This document shows, piece by piece, positions 59,564 through 64,000 of a stretch of 64,000 bases of DNA. The position numbers were made by a program, and so were the translations under genes. The DNA lies in the NCBI GenBank assembly GCA_949752745.1, contig OX457031.1, positions 25,868,081 through 25,932,080 on the forward strand. Reading direction: 5' to 3'. Source of the DNA: Protula sp. h YS-2021. Taxonomy: Eukaryota > Annelida > Polychaeta > Sabellida > Serpulidae. The notes beneath the pieces are model-generated. The model was not told the DNA's origin. It searched no databases and worked only from the letters and a program-made list of their open reading frames with translations. Position 1 is the first letter of the stretch. Every line of letters begins with the position of its first letter.

Positions 59564-60109
59564 TTAATCTGCGTCTACACCGGTTGTCGCCCCAACCTCT
59601 TCTAGGTACACGACTCTGCAAAGTCGCCTGAGGACCCTATGCATCGCCCGATCTAACGGCGAGAAGTCGCTCGTCGATACCATGCAGGGATTGGAACACA
59701 ATGGGCGATTCCAGTGAACTTTAAACTCTTACGTGAATTATGAACTGTGATTTAATTCAAGTGAATTATGAACTATGAACTTGTGTGTGATTTATAGCAT
59801 TAAAACAATCGATCATTTTATAGAATTAGGATAATTGAAGAGATCAAACAGAGAAGTGACTTTATTTACTCTCGTTTAAATTAAACATACACTGGGAAAA
59901 TAAATGCAAAAGGGGCAGTTTAGTCCGGGGTGCGCTTTAGTCCTACTTTGCAAAAATTGGGGCGCTTTCGTCCGGGGGCGCTTTTGGCCGTCTCCTGCTC
60001 ATGTCTCATGTCTGTAAAAATAAATTTCTGTTAAGTCTCAAATTACATTGATAAATCTAAAAATACGTCGAAAGGCATCTTTCCACAAGAAGACGCCTTT
60101 GAATACAAC

Positions 60110-60165
60110 CCAGCAAACATTCCAACGTCGATCCAACGTTGATATGAGGCAATGACACTGGGATG
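60110..60165 (+). repeat. Truncated end of a CCCAGCAAA-type MITE
   Basis: ACCCAGCAAACATTCCAACG is followed by CCAACGTTG palindromes, as in the left end at 57265. No matching right end follows within 1 kb, so only one end is present. Confidence 0.55.
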
Positions 60166-60251
60166 ACCACACTATAATTGTCGCTGTCTAGAGGGCGATT
60201 TCAGATTACACAAGAACCCCGGAAATACGATCATCTGCCGGCCAAAGTAGT

Positions 60252-60317
60252 CTTTATTTATTTATTTATTTATTTTTTTTTTTGGGGGGGGGGGGGGAGG
60301 TGGGGTGGGGTGGGGTT
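60252..60317. repeat. TTTA/T-run/G-run low-complexity tract
   Basis: TTTA repeats pass into a T run, a run of about 15 G, and GGGGT repeats. The G-rich part could form quadruplex structures. It is also a region where read errors are likely. Confidence 0.9.
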
Positions 60318-61440
60318 CCAAGCAAGGTGTCCTATACTGGGACATTACTGCATCATAATGAACTCTTGTCCTTTACTTCAATTAACTCTACTTTAATATG
60401 AAATGAGAGATCTTTGCGTTTTCGTCTTTCATTAACGCCATGTTTAGAATTCATTGTTTTGTTTTACTTTACATTTTATGGTGCCAGTAAACATTTAACG
60501 GTTTGTATACAGGGGCCGATTAAGAACCGGAGTTGAACTCAAAGTTGAGATCTTAAGCCTATATTGATGCAGTTGATATATAAAATGATCATTTGTAATT
60601 ACTACAAGGACCCAGAGTCAGAGATGTCGATGCAATTAGTGCTTTAATCGGTCTATTGAATTATAGTTCTGATCCAAAGCCAGGGCCGGAAACCAAAGAT
60701 GAGATCGAAAGCAGGAGTTACATTCGCAATTCAAATCTCCTCACAAAACACGGCCAGCCTGTTGTGACTGACCCGTGAAGAAACGAGGAGTAGAGCAAAC
60801 GTAGAGTTTCGAGCCGTAGTCATCAGAGCCAATGCTCTGTTTGGGGGTAACGCAGCCCCGGGGTCCTCCGAACGCCTACAGGAGCGGCTTCGCAAGTGCG
60901 AAATGCGCAATGACATCGCTACCCTCGGGTAGTAGTTTTCTGCGTTGGCTAAAATAATCAGTTGGTTGCACTTATTTCCAACAGACCTCCGTAATCAAAA
61001 GGCGATTCCTGTACAGAACGTAGCTATCAAACATCTTTTGTTTCCTTTTAATATATGCCCCATTCTATTTAATTTCACGCGGCATTGTGTTCTTTGAGAA
61101 TTGCCTAACCCCCTTAACTAGCAGGAACACAACTTAAGTCAAGCCGGGGTTCTGGTGTGATATTTTTCAGACGTCTATGCAACGTCATGAGACGTTGTTT
61201 TGACTTGCAACTGCAACCTTTACGAATACGGCGACACGTTCCACTACAAGGACAAAATTACATCACAGTTTTAAACATAGGCATCAGAGATGCAAAGCCC
61301 TCAGCCAGCCGGAACATTCGAAACAAGGAAAATAGTAGGTTTGAGGCTGGTCACAGGCTCATTTCAATCCTTAACACTAAAAAGAAAAAAAGGTGGCAGT
61401 GCTTTAAGATGAACAAAAAACAAAACCATTTGACATGAGA
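60318..61440. other. Unassigned region, no supported gene
   Basis: Two frames, 60731-60916 on the minus strand and 61157-61438 on the plus strand, have no recognised domain, and I do not annotate them as genes. The 60830-60920 part is more GC-rich than its surroundings (CGCAGCCCCGGGGTCC). It could be an exon or an old element, but nothing decides this. Confidence 0.4.
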
Positions 61441-62745
61441 AAGTCCAGCAGACCACTGTGCTTGGTCGGATATGGCTCATAAACAATAGAGATCTTTATT
61501 AGTCCTTATATTAGCTATATCCAAAACATCTTAGCAATTGGTAAAAAACTGTAGGCTAGAGTGTTCACAAGCCACATGTTGAACAAATTTGATAATGGTA
61601 CAAATAAGAAAATTTCCAAGTCCAGCTGAGCCACTGTTCTTGGTCGGATATAGCTCATTAACAATAGGGATCTTTACTGCTTCATACAGTAGCTATATTT
61701 GGAATATCTTAGTAATTGGTAAAGAATTGTAGGCTAGAGAGTGTTCACAAGCCACAAGCAAACTTGATAATGGTACAAATAAGAAAATTTCTAAGTCCAG
61801 TTGAACCCACTGTTCTTGGTCGGATATGGCTCATTAACAATAGGGATCTTCATTGCTCCATACAGTAGCTATATCCGAAATATCTTAGTAATTGGTAACG
61901 AATTGTAGGCAAGACAGTGTTCACAAGCCACATGTTGAGCAGACTTGATAATGGTACACATAAGAACATTTCCAAATCAAGCTGAGCCACTGTTCTTGGT
62001 CGGATATGGCTCATATACAATAGCAATCTTTATGGCTCCATATAGTAGCTTTATCCGAAATATCTAAGTAATTGGTAAAGAACTGTAGGCTAGAGAGTGT
62101 TCACAAACCACATGTTGAGCAAACTTGATAATGGTACAAATAAGAAAAATTCCAAGTCCAGCTGAGCCACTGTCCTTGGTTGGATATAGCTCATAAACAA
62201 TAGAACTCTTTATCAGTCTATATACTAGCTATATCTAAAATATCTTCGTAATTGATAGAGAATTGTAGGCTAGAGAGTGTTCACAAGCCACATGTTAAGC
62301 AAACTTGATAATGGTTAAAATCAGAAAATTTCTCAGAAAATTTCCAAGTCCAAATGAGCCACTGTCCTTGGTCGGATATGGCTCAGATACAATAGGGATT
62401 TTTATCGCTTCATATATACTAGCTAAATCCGAAATATTTTAGTAGTTGGTAAAGAATTGTAGGCTAGAGTGTTCACAAGCCACATGTTAAGCAAACTTGA
62501 TAATGGATAAAATCAGAAAATTTCCAAGTCCAGCTGAGCTACTGTCCTTGGTTGGATATGGCTAAAAAACAATAGAGATCTTCATTGGTCCATATACAAG
62601 CTATATTTAAAATATCTAAGCGATTGGCAAACAATTGTAGGCAATTGTATTCACAAGGTAAGTCTTAACGAACGGACAGACGGACGGACGGAAGGACACG
62701 GCCATAGCAATAGCCTTCAGCCAATATTGGCTGAGGGCTAAAAAT
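61441..62745 (+). mobile_element. Pearl/Helentron-like nonautonomous element with seven ~180 bp core repeats
   Basis: The anchor AAGTCCAGCTGAG recurs at 61441, 61618, 61793, 61974, 62154, 62346 and 62526. Mean spacing is about 180 bp. Each unit includes TTGGTCGGATATGGCTCA, TAGCTATATCCGAAATATC and AATTGTAGGCTAGAGAGTG. After a partial last unit come an ACGG-type tract (ACGGACAGACGGACGGACGG, about 62674-62693) and a palindrome, AGCCTTCAGCCAATATTGG then CTGAGGGCT, ending CTAAAAA at 62745. Core repeats, ACGG tract and a terminal hairpin close to a CTAA end match the layout of pearl repeats in bivalves and of Helentron-derived elements. No gene is present. The left boundary is uncertain. Confidence 0.75.
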
Positions 62746-63169
62746 TTCAACTGCTGTCATTTGTAAAATTTTTTAGGACTACCAACAAAAGTCATTTTCA
62801 GTATGTGCTCTATACGTGTGTATGAGAGTTTTGGCGTATTTTTGTCGTCGGTCTGGATCTCTAAATTTAATCGTTGACTGTGCGATTCAATTGTTCTTGT
62901 TGTGCAATAACCGTCTGACATTTTCAGAAATAAAAGAATAATTTTCCTTTTCTTCAAATATAATCTTAATTGATTATGATAAATTCTAAGAAGATAGGAC
63001 ATTTTTCACAAGAATGACCGTCAAAACTTCCCAGAAACTTGCACTATGTAAATATGTTGTAACGTTGAAAACAATATAATCTCTAGCGTAGTAACTAACA
63101 TTATTTACGAAGCGTAGTTAACAAAAGAGCCTACACATGGACGGAGATCAGCGAAATAAAAATGTAAAA
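62746..63169. other. Unassigned AT-rich sequence
   Basis: An 81-codon frame on the minus strand (63002-62757) has no recognised domain. No repeat is seen. Confidence 0.4.
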
Positions 63170-64000
63170 CGTAATATTTTTACGTGATGACGTCACACGC
63201 CGTCCATCTATTTCACAGCACGTATTTCAAGTTATGTAAAACTCTTTTTTCGAGATATTTTGTATGCAAGTTTTTGCTTGGGGCAGACAACTTCACTTAA
63301 TGACGTTAAATATGGACTTTTGTTTACACAGTTTGCAACAAATTCAATCCAATCTTTCTAACCCCCACCAAACTGCAATCCAAACAACTCTGAAGGATCT
63401 CAGACGTTCATGGGTCGAAAGACTTTGCAAGTAAGATTTTGACGTATTGGGGTCATATACGCCTTCCTTAATAATGTAACACGCACCAGAAGTTGACAGA
63501 ACCGTCCGACTGATGCAAAGAATATCCAAAGTTTGACGTCTATACGAATTTTCCATTCAAGGTGTTTTGGACCTTACATATGGATATTTACATAATGACG
63601 TCACATCTTCTAAGAAATCAATAGAATCTTTCAGACTTACTCAGCAGCAATCCAACAAAGTTTGAACTTTATTGAGCGACTGAGAAATTGGACACAGACG
63701 ATTTTTACATAATGCCGCCATATTCCTTCCACATGCGTTAAAAATTGGCAGTATCTGTTAGACCTGCGATCCCATCAAGTTTGAATTTTCAGCGGCTGAG
63801 AAATTTCGCACACAAGATTTATACGTAATTACGTCATATATATTGGCCTTCCTTAATTCGTTAAAAATGCGTCAGATGTTGACAGAATCATCCGACCTAC
63901 CCAAGAAATAGACCAACCAATTTTGAAGTCTTTTTAAAAGCTTTTCTTTTTTCGGGTTATCTTACATGCAAAATTTTGCTCACAAACTAACACACACACA
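63170..64000. repeat. Degenerate array with ACGTAATGACGTCA-like boxes
   Basis: The related boxes TTTTTACGTGATGACGTCA (63177), TTCACTTAATGACG, TTTTGACGTATTGGGGTCA (63437), TTTACATAATGACGTCA (63587), TTTTTACATAATGCCGCCA (63705) and TTATACGTAATTACGTCA (63818) occur every ~120-150 bp. Each is followed by CTTCCTTAAT- and GTTGACAGAA-like blocks in the better units. It continues past the window end, which is an AC run. Confidence 0.65.

Larger units (their letters stand above)
58542..59994. mobile_element. Foldback-type DNA element with minisatellite arms
   Basis: The element is bounded by the 11 bp direct repeat CTGCTCATGTC (58531-58541 and 59995-60005), read as a target duplication. Its ends match as inverted repeats (AGGTCAAAAGCGCC-like and the inverse GGCGCTTTTGGCC). 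The left arm consists of repeated ~33 bp units. Its last part, GCGCCCCCGTTTTTGCAGG onward to about 58695, is complementary to 59928-59968. Long arms made of short tandem repeats and an 8-11 bp duplication are typical of foldback and Mutator-like elements. There is no transposase, so it is nonautonomous. Confidence 0.72.

Noticed and set aside
60731..60916. GC-richer minus-strand frame as an exon
   Set aside because: No homology recognised and no convincing splice sites. Left as unassigned.
61157..61438. 93-codon frame as a host gene
   Set aside because: Basic, no domain, ends in a Lys-rich low-complexity stretch and directly precedes a repeat element.

Overview
This window is eukaryotic, probably from a marine invertebrate. 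The evidence is indirect. It is a mosaic of retrotransposons (a Tx1/L1-type LINE, a CR1-like LINE, two DIRS-order elements), tRNA-derived SINE-like pieces, MITEs, a foldback element, elements built on ~180 bp core repeats with ACGG-type tails and a terminal hairpin (as in bivalve pearl/Helentron-like repeats), long ATT/AAT microsatellites and one very long satellite. I recognise no host protein-coding gene, rRNA or functional tRNA. The phylum cannot be fixed from this sequence. The telomere-like motif in the satellite fits the TTAGGG telomere of most animals.

Layout. 1-1995: decayed 3' part of a LINE on the minus strand, running off the left edge. 2830-3060 and 13060-13800: pieces of one older degenerate repeat family, now separated by ~10 kb of retroelements. 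3113-10253: a structurally complete DIRS-type tyrosine-recombinase retrotransposon with inverted terminal repeats, an internal complementary region matching both termini, two gag-like frames, RT-RNase H, a frameshifted recombinase and a likely leader intron. 10540-12930: decayed CR1-like LINE. 13910-14700: AT-rich short-period repeats. 14700-16090: nothing recognised. About 16094-20411: a second, rearranged DIRS-order element on the minus strand that has lost its RT core but keeps gag and RNase H remnants.

20412-53635 is an uninterrupted head-to-tail satellite of about 180 monomers with a 181 bp period. Almost every monomer carries four to six tandem hexamers of the telomeric type (CCTAAC/CCTAGC). 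Several higher-order periods (5-, 6-, 10- and 12-mer) occur in different parts. The left edge is abrupt. The right edge decays through two divergent monomers (53636-53935) in which the telomere-like tract is absent or unrecognisable. All reading frames are closed throughout the array.

53936-64000 is AT-rich DNA packed with short elements: a tRNA-like SINE head, an unrelated 181 bp tandem repeat, a long (ATT)n/(AAT)n inverted pair, a CCCAGCAAA-ended MITE rich in GACGTC, a foldback element with minisatellite arms and an apparent 11 bp target duplication, a TTAA-flanked MITE nested inside it, a seven-copy ~180 bp repeat element ending in an ACGG tract plus hairpin, and a degenerate array with TGACGTCA-like motifs. 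The genes seen belong to mobile elements: gag, RT/RNase H and recombinase would act together in one DIRS copying cycle, but frameshifts make this copy unlikely to be autonomous.
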